From positions 186,001 through 250,000 of the forward strand of contig CAZJHH010000003.1 in NCBI GenBank assembly GCA_964545875.1: a stretch of DNA of 64,000 nt, given 5' to 3'. Below are positions 31,308 to 39,798 of the stretch, one piece after another. The position numbers and the translations under genes were made by a program. Source of the DNA: DAIPKP01 sp964545875. GTDB taxonomy: Bacteria; Synergistota; Synergistia; Synergistales; Aminiphilaceae. How positions within the stretch are numbered: the stretch's first letter is position 1; the number at the start of each line of letters is the position of its first letter. The notes beneath the pieces were generated by a model. The model saw nothing but the letters and a program-made list of their open reading frames with translations. It was not told the origin of the DNA and made no database searches.

Positions 31308-33059
31308 TTGAATAACCTAAATATGCGCCAGTATTTTTTGGGGGGACTGCTTTTTCTTACCCCGCTCCTTTTTATTTTTCAAGGCTTGGATTTTACTGAT
31401 ATGGGGTACATGCTGGTCTCTTCTCGAGACGTTGTGGATAACCCCGACATGGTTTTTTCCGTTACATCCTCCACATTCCTCTCCATGTTTCTCAACGGCC
31501 TTTGGATGAAGCTTTCCGCTTCCTGGGGGCTTCTGGGAGCACGTTTCGGTGCCGTTTTGCTCTACTGGTGTATTTTTATCGTGCTCATCAAGACATTATC
31601 ACCATACATGCCCCTTCAGCGGATATTCGTGTGGCTCTTGCTCCTCTTCCTGCTTACCCAGAGAGGCTTATGGATAAGCTATAACACAGTAACAGCACTG
31701 TTGGCGGTGCTTTCGCTCTGTGCCCTTCAAAAAGGATATGTTGCCAATAAAAAATGGCTTTTCCTCCTTTCCGGGGCCTTTTGTGCCTGCGCTTTTTTCG
31801 CCCGCCTTCCAAATATTCTCATGATAGCCTTTGGGTTTTTGCCTATGCTGCCTTCCTTTGTAGACGTGTCCAAAAATCCGTGGAGGCAATCTTTTCGCAA
31901 TAGCGGGTTTTTCTTTCTCGGCTATTTTAGTGCCTTTGGGTGTGCCCTTTTCGCCATGTGGAGCTCCGGATATTTGAATTCTTTTTTGCAAGGTGTTATG
32001 GGCATAAAGTCAATGGCAACAAACAGTAGTTCACACCATTCTATCAAGTCTTTGATCGGTCTTTTTGTGAGAAATCACATTCTTGTCTTTGGTTTGGCAA
32101 CACCTCTCTTGATCGTCGGCTTGGGAAGCGCTTTTGCCATGGGACGCATGACAAAATGGGTGCGAATAGCTTCTTTTGTACTTTTCATGGCATGTTCTTT
32201 CTTTTTAGGTTGGAAATTTTACCGTAATTGGACCGTTTTGCTGTACAGCCTTATCGGAGTGGTGTATCTTTTCCTTTTGATGAAGATGTGGATGTCCTGG
32301 TACCGAAAAGATACCGAAGAACTGCTTTTACATGCCACAGCATTTCTTATGTTAGTGACGGTTCCTTTGGGGTCAAATAACGGTGTTACAAATGCGCGGC
32401 ATGGCTTGTGGCTTGCATTTCCCCTATTGCTCGAAAGCGTAGCAAACCTCAAAAATTTGGGTTTTGCTTTTGGGTGGCAAGGCCTTTTTCAAGGCAGGGA
32501 ATCACGTTCTGCCTTCTGGTTTAAGCGTCTGGTGATTGTGGGTATCCTCATGCTGGCCTTGGCAAGTCGCTATCGGTATACCTACAGAGACACTTCAGAT
32601 CGTCTTGCCATGCGTTACTCTGTAGATCATCCCATGTTACGGGGAATATATACCACAAAAGAGCGAGCTCAGGTGGTTCAGGAGCTTTTGAGTGAACTGG
32701 AGAAATACGTTGCCCCGGGAGATGTCCTTTTGGGGTATCACACCGTGACTACCCTTTACTATCTTACAGGGACAATTCCTTATCTTTACAACCCCTGGCC
32801 CTTTCTCTACGAACCGGAAGAGATGAAGTATTACCTCCAGAAGGCGGAAATGGAGTATACTTCGTTTCCCGTAGTGGTTCGGAGTAAGTATTCTCTGCAA
32901 AATTTTGAGTGGCCCATGGAGCTTACTTTAAATAGGTCGAAGAGGTACTATGAGAATTGGATGCTTTTAGAGAAATTTTTGAATCATCATTCTTATGTAA
33001 GGACATGGGGAAATAGTGTTTTTGAGATTTGGTTGCCGTCACTACAGGTGGAGAATTAG
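31308..33059 (+). CDS. Polytopic membrane protein, possible GT-C glycosyltransferase
   Basis: About 583 residues with some eleven membrane segments up to residue 410, then a soluble periplasmic domain. I recognise no diagnostic motif. The overall plan (N-terminal loop with FTDMGYMLVSSRDVVDNPD after helix 1, many helices, then a C-terminal ectodomain) resembles GT-C lipid-phosphosugar glycosyltransferases, in which an Asp in the first loop is catalytic. TTG at 31308 gives good spacing to AAGGAGG, whereas ATG 31299 touches that site. The gene is AT-rich compared with the flanking housekeeping DNA, suggesting acquisition. Confidence 0.5.
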   Translation: MNNLNMRQYFLGGLLFLTPLLFIFQGLDFTDMGYMLVSSRDVVDNPDMVFSVTSSTFLSMFLNGLWMKLSASWGLLGARFGAVLLYWCIFIVLIKTLSPYMPLQRIFVWLLLLFLLTQRGLWISYNTVTALLAVLSLCALQKGYVANKKWLFLLSGAFCACAFFARLPNILMIAFGFLPMLPSFVDVSKNPWRQSFRNSGFFFLGYFSAFGCALFAMWSSGYLNSFLQGVMGIKSMATNSSSHHSIKSLIGLFVRNHILVFGLATPLLIVGLGSAFAMGRMTKWVRIASFVLFMACSFFLGWKFYRNWTVLLYSLIGVVYLFLLMKMWMSWYRKDTEELLLHATAFLMLVTVPLGSNNGVTNARHGLWLAFPLLLESVANLKNLGFAFGWQGLFQGRESRSAFWFKRLVIVGILMLALASRYRYTYRDTSDRLAMRYSVDHPMLRGIYTTKERAQVVQELLSELEKYVAPGDVLLGYHTVTTLYYLTGTIPYLYNPWPFLYEPEEMKYYLQKAEMEYTSFPVVVRSKYSLQNFEWPMELTLNRSKRYYENWMLLEKFLNHHSYVRTWGNSVFEIWLPSLQVEN

Positions 33060-33372
33060 ATTTTAGATTTCATGTAAATTTGCAGGGAGTATTTTTAAAG
33101 ACGATAATAAAAAACCACGTGAAATCTGCGGTAGAAGAGGGTTTTTACCTTGTTTCGCTCATACTTACTCCTAAGAGTTAGATTTTTGTTTTGCGATTGT
33201 TTTGATCTCTTACGGTGTCTTGAACTCCCACTTGACAAGCCCTGTTTCGAGTAGTATTTTTACTCGAAACAGGGCTTGTCAAGTGGGGCATGGCTTTTCG
33301 ATCCCTATTTTGGTTGTTTTCTGTTTCCGTTAGTAACTCGAAAAATCGAAGGTTTTCTCGAAAGGACGCGCC
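33060..33372. other. AT-rich intergenic region with long palindrome
   Basis: No gene seen. It contains the second copy of the long inverted repeat (33227-33287). The remainder is AT-rich without clear promoters. Confidence 0.6.
33227..33287. repeat. Long perfect inverted repeat, copy 2
   Basis: 27-nt arms (33227-33253, 33261-33287) around a 7-base loop. The inner 47 nt are identical to copy 1 at 23488-23534. Here the arms extend by CCCACTT/AAGTGGG and no T-run follows. Confidence 0.9.
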
Positions 33373-34863
33373 GTGAATCAAAAACGTAGAAGTTTTCGGC
33401 TTTTCGCTTTTGCAGACCGCATAAAATTGTTTGTGTCACGGCTTTTGCCCAAAGAATCTGCGGCGCATAGCATTTCTCTTATTGCAGGGACAACAGCCTT
33501 GGCCCAACTCTTGGGCATTCTTACGATGCCTGTATTTTCCCGCATCTATTCGCCTGCAGATTACGGTGTATTGGCTCTTTTTTCCTCTGTAACGGGAATT
33601 TTGGTGGAAGTGTCAGGGTTGCGTTATCATTTCGCAATTCCCCTGCCTAAAAAGGAAAGTTTTGCTCGAAGCCTGGTGGTTTTAAGTTTTTTTCTTCAAT
33701 GCATTTTTATTGGTATGCTTAGTTTAATACTTTTTTTCGCCAAAGATTTTCTATTAGAACTTGTTTCAGCAGAGCTTTTAAAGCCTTACTGGTTTCTCAT
33801 CCCGCTTGGTGTGGGGGGAATGGGGCTTTATGCCATCTTGACACAATGGGCAATAAGAGAAGGAGAATTTTCTCTCGTTGCCAAAACAAAAATAACCCAA
33901 AGCGTTGCCGGAATTCTTACAAAATTAGCTTTCGGCTTGTTGGGGCTCAAGCCTTTAGGACTTCTTTTTGCAAGTATTGCAAGCCAGGCGGGAGGCATTA
34001 CAACTCTCGGAAAGAGGCTTATCAAAAAAAATGGTTGCCCAAAAGCGGATAAAGACCAGATAAAGAGGGTAGCTATCAGATACCGAAAGTTTCCTCTCTA
34101 CAGCACTTGGGGGGGCTTGCTCAACACTTTTGGCAGGAGAGTTCCTCCCATCATGCTAGTAGCTTTTTTCGGAGCTGATACGGCAGGTTTTTTCGCTTTT
34201 GGCATGAGCATTCTCCAGCTTCCCATTACTTTTATAGGTCAAGCTATTGGGCAAGTTTTTGTGCAACGGGCGAGCCGGGCAAAATACGAGGGGAATCTTG
34301 CCCAGGTCTCGCTCAAAACCTTTGAAACTCTGATACAGATAGGGACATTTCCCATCCTTTGCATTTCCTTGCTTGCCCCAGAACTTTTTAGCTTTGTGTT
34401 TGGAGAGAGATGGCGCATGGCAGGGATTTTTTCGCAATTCCTGGGGCCGTGGATGGTGTTGGCTTTTACTTACTCGCCTCTTACAAGGCTTTTTGCAATA
34501 CTCAACAAACAGGATGTGGCATTATTTTTTGAAGTTGGTTTTGTCATGAGTCGTATTGCAGTTCTTTATATTGGTTCTCAACTTGGCCAAGATTTGTTGA
34601 CAATAGGGCTTTTTGGAGGAATAAGCTTTCTCTTTCTTTTTTTTGGAACTCTATGGTTACTTTGTGCAAGTGGCAATGTTTTGTCTAAAGTGATTTCCAG
34701 CATATTCAAACAGGGGAGAAATGCATTGGCTTTACTGCTACCTGTTTTTTTGGTTATGCGCTTTGATGCCCCCTTTCTTTTCTCTTTTGCAATAGCCACT
34801 GTTTCAGGGTTGGTGTTTCTAAAAATTTCATACGTTAAACTGCAAAGTTTGAATAAAAATTGA
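33373..34863 (+). CDS. Wzx-type oligosaccharide flippase (MATE/MOP superfamily)
   Basis: A 496-residue protein with about 12-14 membrane segments. The N-terminal block SLIAGTTALAQLLGILTMPV followed by FSRIYSPADYGVLALFSSVT is the polysaccharide-biosynthesis protein (Polysacc_synt) signature. It should translocate undecaprenyl-linked O-units across the inner membrane. The start is GTG at 33373 without a strong ribosome site. The stop overlaps the next reading frame. AT-rich, like the flanking glycan genes. Confidence 0.82.
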   Translation: MNQKRRSFRLFAFADRIKLFVSRLLPKESAAHSISLIAGTTALAQLLGILTMPVFSRIYSPADYGVLALFSSVTGILVEVSGLRYHFAIPLPKKESFARSLVVLSFFLQCIFIGMLSLILFFAKDFLLELVSAELLKPYWFLIPLGVGGMGLYAILTQWAIREGEFSLVAKTKITQSVAGILTKLAFGLLGLKPLGLLFASIASQAGGITTLGKRLIKKNGCPKADKDQIKRVAIRYRKFPLYSTWGGLLNTFGRRVPPIMLVAFFGADTAGFFAFGMSILQLPITFIGQAIGQVFVQRASRAKYEGNLAQVSLKTFETLIQIGTFPILCISLLAPELFSFVFGERWRMAGIFSQFLGPWMVLAFTYSPLTRLFAILNKQDVALFFEVGFVMSRIAVLYIGSQLGQDLLTIGLFGGISFLFLFFGTLWLLCASGNVLSKVISSIFKQGRNALALLLPVFLVMRFDAPFLFSFAIATVSGLVFLKISYVKLQSLNKN

Positions 34864-34883
34864 TAAAAGGAGGGGGTTTCAGT

Positions 34884-36503
34884 ATGGAAAAAGCTGCGTT
34901 TAATTTTGGAAACGATTGGTTTCGAAAAGAGAAATCTAGGGTTCGAGGCACGGCATTTTTGAACGGCATAAAAACGACCCAGGAAAACCTTGCTTCTTGG
35001 TCCTCTCAAATTCTCCGTGAAGATTTGCCGGAAAAATTTGGAAGTGCGAATGGGTTTTTCAGCGCCCTTTATTGGGACGGTGCCGAAGGCTGGATGGCGG
35101 TAGATAAAATCCGCAGCTTTCCTATTTTCTACGGACAAAAGAACGGCCAACTCTTTATCAGCGATGATGCCCATTGGGTAAAAGAACGTGTGGGGAACAC
35201 CGAATATGACCCTCTTGCCAAAGCAGAATTTCTTCTTGCTGGCTATGTGACCGGGGCGGATACTCTCTATCCGAATGTGAAACAGGTTCAAGCGGGGGAG
35301 ATCGTTTCCTTTAAGTTGGATGGGGATGGAACCTTTTGCTTTTCCCCTGTACGTTACTATCGTTACATACATAAAGACTATTTCCAGAAGACAGAAGAGG
35401 AGCTTTTACAAATTTTTGACCAAGTGCTTCTGGATGTCTTTAATCGTCTTATAGATTTTGCCGATGGAAGGACTATCGTGGTTCCCCTCAGTGGCGGTTA
35501 TGATTCCAGGTTGATTGTTCTTATGCTCAAACGCCTTGGTTATGACAAGCTGATCGCCTTTAGCTATGGTAGAGAGGGAAACGAGGAAGCGCGAATCAGC
35601 AAAGAGGTTGCTGAAAGCCTTGACATACCTTGGGAATTTGTTCCCTACACAAATGAACAATGGTATGGATGGTATCACTCTGAGGAAATGAAAAGCTATG
35701 GAGACATGGCTGATGGGTGTTGCGCTTTGCCTCATATCCAGGATTGGCCCGCCGTAAAGAAGTTGAAGGAAACGGGAAGAATTCCCAAGGATAGTGTCTT
35801 TGTGCCGGGGCTTTCGGCAGATTTGCCTGCCGGAAGCAGGAGTAAGCGCCTTCCTCGACTCTATCAAGAGCAATCCCTAAATAGAGATCTTGTCCTTGAT
35901 AGCATCCTTGAATATCATTACTCTCTCTTTGATTGGTCTAAGCAACGTAAAAAACTTGAGCCTGTTTTCAGAGAACGTATTCTGAGGACTCTCGGAAACC
36001 TTGACGATTTTTCTGAATCTGCGGGTGCCTTTGAATGTTGGGATATTGCAGAAAGACAGGTAAAATATATTAACAATTCAATTCGTGTATACGAATTTTT
36101 TGGATATGCTTGGTGGACTCCTTTTTGGGATGAACAATTTATGGCATATTGGAATAGGGTTTTGCCACGTTATCGCAAGAAACAACAAGCTTATATCAAG
36201 TTCGTTGTTTCTCTGGGAGAAGATATGGGGATTAAGGTCTTGGGGCAAGAAGCTAAAGATTTTTCGGCTATTAGAAAAAAAGATTTTTTAGATAAAGTAA
36301 AAAAATCTCTTCCTGTCGTTTTGAAAAAAACAATAAAAAGGGCTTTTAGCCAGTATTATTCCAAACGTCTTGTTCAAAAGTTCCTTCGAAATGATGTTCT
36401 TACAGTTATGGGCAGTTTTTATGTTAAGGAAATAGAGGCATTTCTTCTTGATGGTTACCAATACAATGGTATTTTGGCCAGTTATTACTTGTCTGGCTTT
36501 TAA
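34884..36503 (+). CDS. Asparagine-synthetase-like amide ligase
   Basis: About 539 residues. The N-terminal part keeps the class II glutaminase fold (NGFFSALYWDGAEGWMAVDK, FPIFYGQKNGQLFISDD), but the mature N-terminus is MEKA with no Cys2, so glutamine hydrolysis is unlikely. The synthetase domain has the PP-loop PLSGGYDSRLIVLMLKRLG (S203-R209) for ATP/adenylation. Such AsnB-like enzymes in O-antigen loci amidate uronic acids or other carboxyl groups. The ATG at 34884 has AAAAGGAGGG upstream, which decides the start. It probably works with the neighbouring glycan-modifying genes. Confidence 0.75.
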   Translation: MEKAAFNFGNDWFRKEKSRVRGTAFLNGIKTTQENLASWSSQILREDLPEKFGSANGFFSALYWDGAEGWMAVDKIRSFPIFYGQKNGQLFISDDAHWVKERVGNTEYDPLAKAEFLLAGYVTGADTLYPNVKQVQAGEIVSFKLDGDGTFCFSPVRYYRYIHKDYFQKTEEELLQIFDQVLLDVFNRLIDFADGRTIVVPLSGGYDSRLIVLMLKRLGYDKLIAFSYGREGNEEARISKEVAESLDIPWEFVPYTNEQWYGWYHSEEMKSYGDMADGCCALPHIQDWPAVKKLKETGRIPKDSVFVPGLSADLPAGSRSKRLPRLYQEQSLNRDLVLDSILEYHYSLFDWSKQRKKLEPVFRERILRTLGNLDDFSESAGAFECWDIAERQVKYINNSIRVYEFFGYAWWTPFWDEQFMAYWNRVLPRYRKKQQAYIKFVVSLGEDMGIKVLGQEAKDFSAIRKKDFLDKVKKSLPVVLKKTIKRAFSQYYSKRLVQKFLRNDVLTVMGSFYVKEIEAFLLDGYQYNGILASYYLSGF

Positions 36504-36551
36504 TGAATTTTTTCTCAGAAGTCTAATTTAAGAGAAGGGCTCTTCTTAGTC

Positions 36552-37184
36552 ATGATAACAAAAAGTATAGTTTTTTCGCTAGAGAATTCTATGCATATAC
36601 AGGCTTCGGTAAGAATAACTTCGGTAAGCAATAACAACATCAAGGATGTGCTTTCTTTCCAACCCTCCCGTTATGTTGCTATTTTCGAGCGTTTCCTCAG
36701 ACAAGGGGATGTCGGATATTATGCGTATCTCGACGGCAAATGCTGTCACCGTTCATGGTTGCAAAAGGGTCCACAATGGGTTTCGATCAATCCCTTTATT
36801 CAAATGAAACTTGAAAAAAATGAGGGATATATCCATTATTGTGAAACCGCTCCGTGGGCTCGGGGCAAAGGGATTTATCCCGCCGTATTGAGTCGTATTG
36901 CTGAAGATCATGAAAATTTATGCAATCTTTTTATTTGTGTGAATAGCGAGAATAAGGCTTCTCTTCGGGGAGTGGAAAAAGTTGGCTTTAAAGAAAGAGA
37001 AAGAGTTGATCTCAGAATAATTTTGCGAATACCTTTTTATCACGTATCTGTATTATCCCCATTCTGCGGAGTGCCATGTCGGTCTTATCGAGTTTTTTGG
37101 CCTTTTATCATAAGATTGCTGGGAACATGCAAGGGAAAGCTCGTGAAAAAGGTTTTTCGAAAAAAAGGAAATGAAAATGCATAG
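36552..37184 (+). CDS. GNAT-family acetyltransferase
   Basis: 210 residues. The acetyl-CoA binding segment is GYIHYCETAPWARGKGIYPA (R/Q-x-x-G-x-G/A form ARGKGI), followed by LCNLFICVNSENKASLRGVE, the typical GNAT beta-5/helix-4 pattern with N for the acetyl acceptor region. The C-terminal extension is basic with a hydrophobic patch. In glycan clusters such proteins acetylate amino sugars; the substrate is unknown here. AT-rich. Confidence 0.65.
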   Translation: MITKSIVFSLENSMHIQASVRITSVSNNNIKDVLSFQPSRYVAIFERFLRQGDVGYYAYLDGKCCHRSWLQKGPQWVSINPFIQMKLEKNEGYIHYCETAPWARGKGIYPAVLSRIAEDHENLCNLFICVNSENKASLRGVEKVGFKERERVDLRIILRIPFYHVSVLSPFCGVPCRSYRVFWPFIIRLLGTCKGKLVKKVFRKKGNENA

Positions 37185-37202
37185 AAAAAATGTTTTTGTT
37201 AA

Positions 37203-37286
37203 AAACGCAGCGTTCCCGAAGATGTTTACGAAAGGCTGTGCCAAGAAGTCGCAAAATATGATTGGGAAACCTATCGTTCTCATTGA
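37203..37286 (+). pseudogene. Possible remnant of a lost gene (C-terminal 27 codons)
   Basis: Immediately after the GNAT stop, a 27-codon open stretch reads KRSVPEDVYERLCQEVAKYD then WETYRSH and a stop. The residue pattern (VYERLCQEVAKYDWETYR) is like a real protein C-terminus but there is no start. It may be the end of a deleted enzyme. Confidence 0.3.
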
Positions 37287-37307
37287 GGCAGGAATGAAGA
37301 GGTCTTT

Positions 37308-38246
37308 ATGAAAAAGGAATCTATTCAGGAAGTCAATTCCATATTTCAACAACCCTGGTGGCTTAATGCGGTTGCCCCGGGGGAATGGAGTGTCGTTGTT
37401 GCAGAGCATGGGGGGCGGGTTGTAGGGCGCCTTCCTTATGTAAAGAAGAGCCGCAGAGGGCTCGATTTTCTTCGTATGCCTGCATTGACCCAAACTCTGG
37501 GGCCATGGATTGAAAAAAAAGAGGCGAAGTATCCTAAAATTCTCGCTTGGCAAAAGGATGTTATGGCCGAGCTTATAGGTAAACTTCCCAAGTTCGATTC
37601 GTTTCAGCAAAATTTTCATTATGAAATAACGAATTGGCTCCCCTTTTATTGGCACGGATTTCGTCAGACTACACGTTATACCTACGTTCTTTCCGATATA
37701 TCCGATGCCGATAAGGTATGGGCCGGCTTCTTGGAGAACATTCGAAGAGAGATAAAAAAGGCGGCAAAACAGGTTTGCCTACGCACCGATCTTGGAATAC
37801 ATCGCTTTCTTGAAGTTAACGAGAAAACCTTTTCCCGTCAGGGGATGGGGTTGCCTTATTCTCCGGATCTTGTCCACCGGATCGACAGGGCCTGCGGTGA
37901 TGAAAATAGAAAGATTTTCTTTGCCGAAGACGCTTCCGGCAGAATTCACGCTGCCATATATATTATTTGGGATGAGCGTTCGGCGTATTATTTGATGGGG
38001 GGAGGGGATCCGGAGCTTCGAAACAGCGGAGCCACGAGTCTGCTCATGTGGGAGGCCATTCAATTCGCCTCTAGGGTTACCCAAAAATTCGACTTCGAAG
38101 GTTCCATGGTAGAGCCCATCGAGCGATTTTTCCGGGCTTTTGGAGGAGTTCAAATGCCTTATTTCAGCATATCCAAAATGACACCTTGGTTGAAGACTCT
38201 CCAAACAGTGAAGAGCGGAGTTAGGCTCTTTTTTCGGAAAGGATAG
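37308..38246 (+). CDS. FemAB/GNAT-like acyltransferase (BioF2-like domain)
   Basis: 312 residues. An N-terminal half-GNAT (FQQPWWLNAVAPGEWSVVVA; VGRLPYVKKSRRGLDFLRMP; LTQTLGPWI) is followed by a second GNAT fold with NIRREIKKAAKQ and IHAAIYIIWDERSAYYLMGG, and EFASR-like SLLMWEAIQFASRVTQKFDF then EGSMVEPIERFFRAFGG. This pattern is characteristic of the FemAB-like Acetyltransf_6 family, which adds aminoacyl or acyl groups to lipid-linked sugars or peptidoglycan. It is followed after eight bases by the deacetylase, so a paired modification step is likely. Confidence 0.7.
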   Translation: MKKESIQEVNSIFQQPWWLNAVAPGEWSVVVAEHGGRVVGRLPYVKKSRRGLDFLRMPALTQTLGPWIEKKEAKYPKILAWQKDVMAELIGKLPKFDSFQQNFHYEITNWLPFYWHGFRQTTRYTYVLSDISDADKVWAGFLENIRREIKKAAKQVCLRTDLGIHRFLEVNEKTFSRQGMGLPYSPDLVHRIDRACGDENRKIFFAEDASGRIHAAIYIIWDERSAYYLMGGGDPELRNSGATSLLMWEAIQFASRVTQKFDFEGSMVEPIERFFRAFGGVQMPYFSISKMTPWLKTLQTVKSGVRLFFRKG

Positions 38247-38254
38247 CTTTCCGC

Positions 38255-39613
38255 ATGCTTCCATCTTTTAAATATGTTACTGCGTACCTCTTGCAGAATC
38301 TGTCAACCGAGAGCGTAGCCTTTGACCTTGATTCCCGGAGGCAGGTTTTTATGAGTTTGGAGGGCTCTGCCAAACAACTTTCCATGCTCTCCTTCCTCTC
38401 CGGTTTCCCCCTCCCGGAGCTTCTCAAAAAGCGTTCTCTGGAGCTGCGCATGGCTCCGGCGGATGATGTGGCGCAGAAGATTATAGGGGAAAAAAGAATC
38501 CCTGTGCTTTGCAAAAAAGGCGAACCTCTTCCATCCCGACTCGTTACCATGGAAAGTAACGCAGTGCAGATCCATTTCGATCTTTTGGGTACCATCTTTT
38601 ACATTCTTATCCGGGCGGAGGAGATGCTGAACCCGATTCGGGACGAACACGGACGTTTCCCCGCTGCCGCTTCTCATGCGTACCGGGAGGGCTATCTGCA
38701 TCGCCCCGTGGTGGATGAGCTTGTGGAAATCCTCTGGGGCTGCATGAAGCACCTCTGGCCGGGCTTGGAGCGTCAATCCCGGGAATTCAGAATGAAAGTG
38801 ACTCACGATGTGGATGTGCCTTTTAACATCGCCTTTATACCCCCGCGTCAGATTCTCCGTTCTATGGGGGGAGACGTTATCAAACGCAAAAATCCGAAAC
38901 AGGCCTTTTTGCGAGGGTTAAACTGGGCTTCCGTAAAACTGGGGAATAATGCACAAGATCCTTGTTACACCTTCGATTTTATTATGGATGTGGCGGAAAA
39001 AGATGGATTGCAGGATGATTTTTACTTTATCCCCAAAAACACCCATTCTTTTGACGGCGTGTATGATCTGGAGCATCCCCGTATCCGCAAGCTGATGAAA
39101 TATATTTCCCGGCGAGGCCATAAGATCGGCTATCATGGAAGCTATATGACATACCAGGATCCGGGGAAGACGAAAGAAGAAGTGGCGCACCTGAAAAAAG
39201 TTGCCCGCTCTCTGGGAATAGAGCAGGAAGAGTGGGGAGGGCGGCAGCATTATTTGCGTTGGGAAGCTCCCACTACCTGGCGAAACTACGCCGAGGCGGG
39301 GTTGCACTACGACACCTCTTTATCCTATGCGGATTATGCAGGGTTCCGCTGCGGTACCTGCCATCCCTTTCCGGTGTTTGATCTGGAGCAGAACCGTGAG
39401 CTGAGCTTGATGGAGTATCCCCTCATCGTTATGGAGTGCTCCGTGCTCGGGGAAAAATACATGGGCCTCCCCCCTGATGAGGCTTACGACTATATGGTGC
39501 AGCTCAAGAATACCTGCAGGAAATATGGAGGGTGTTTTACCCTTCTCTGGCATAATAGCTATTTTGCGGGGGATGAGGAAAAAAGACTGTACCAAGAAAT
39601 AGTGGCCCAATAA
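38255..39613 (+). CDS. Polysaccharide deacetylase-family protein
   Basis: 452 residues. An N-terminal domain (about 1-180; DUF7033-like) with no motifs known to me precedes a NodB-type metal-dependent domain. VTHDVDVPFNIAFI supplies the TxDxD metal/acid pair, KIGYHGSYMTYQDPGKTKEE has the His ligands, and LRWEAPTTWRNYAEAGLHYD with TSLSYADYAGFRCGTCHPFP and LLWHNSYF match the deacetylases found in capsule and O-antigen loci. The last ~245 bases and a short internal segment recur as a degraded copy at 41310-41561, behind the Fic module. Confidence 0.8.
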   Translation: MLPSFKYVTAYLLQNLSTESVAFDLDSRRQVFMSLEGSAKQLSMLSFLSGFPLPELLKKRSLELRMAPADDVAQKIIGEKRIPVLCKKGEPLPSRLVTMESNAVQIHFDLLGTIFYILIRAEEMLNPIRDEHGRFPAAASHAYREGYLHRPVVDELVEILWGCMKHLWPGLERQSREFRMKVTHDVDVPFNIAFIPPRQILRSMGGDVIKRKNPKQAFLRGLNWASVKLGNNAQDPCYTFDFIMDVAEKDGLQDDFYFIPKNTHSFDGVYDLEHPRIRKLMKYISRRGHKIGYHGSYMTYQDPGKTKEEVAHLKKVARSLGIEQEEWGGRQHYLRWEAPTTWRNYAEAGLHYDTSLSYADYAGFRCGTCHPFPVFDLEQNRELSLMEYPLIVMECSVLGEKYMGLPPDEAYDYMVQLKNTCRKYGGCFTLLWHNSYFAGDEEKRLYQEIVAQ

Positions 39614-39798
39614 TGATGAATGACTTGATAGCGTAAAGAAGGGGCTTCTCCGCCAATAGGTTTTGTCCAGAAACAATATTAACGAAAGTGTCCTGCTGTG
39701 GGCTACTCTTTTATCATTAAATCTTGGAAATCTTAGCCCCCGTTACATTTGTAGTTTACATCTAGCATATATCCTTTTGACCTGGAGAAGGTGATTTT

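Noticed and set aside
23488..33287. The two palindromes as a CRISPR array or integron attC sites
   Set aside because: Only two copies 9.7 kb apart, no spacers, and no integrase gene in the window.
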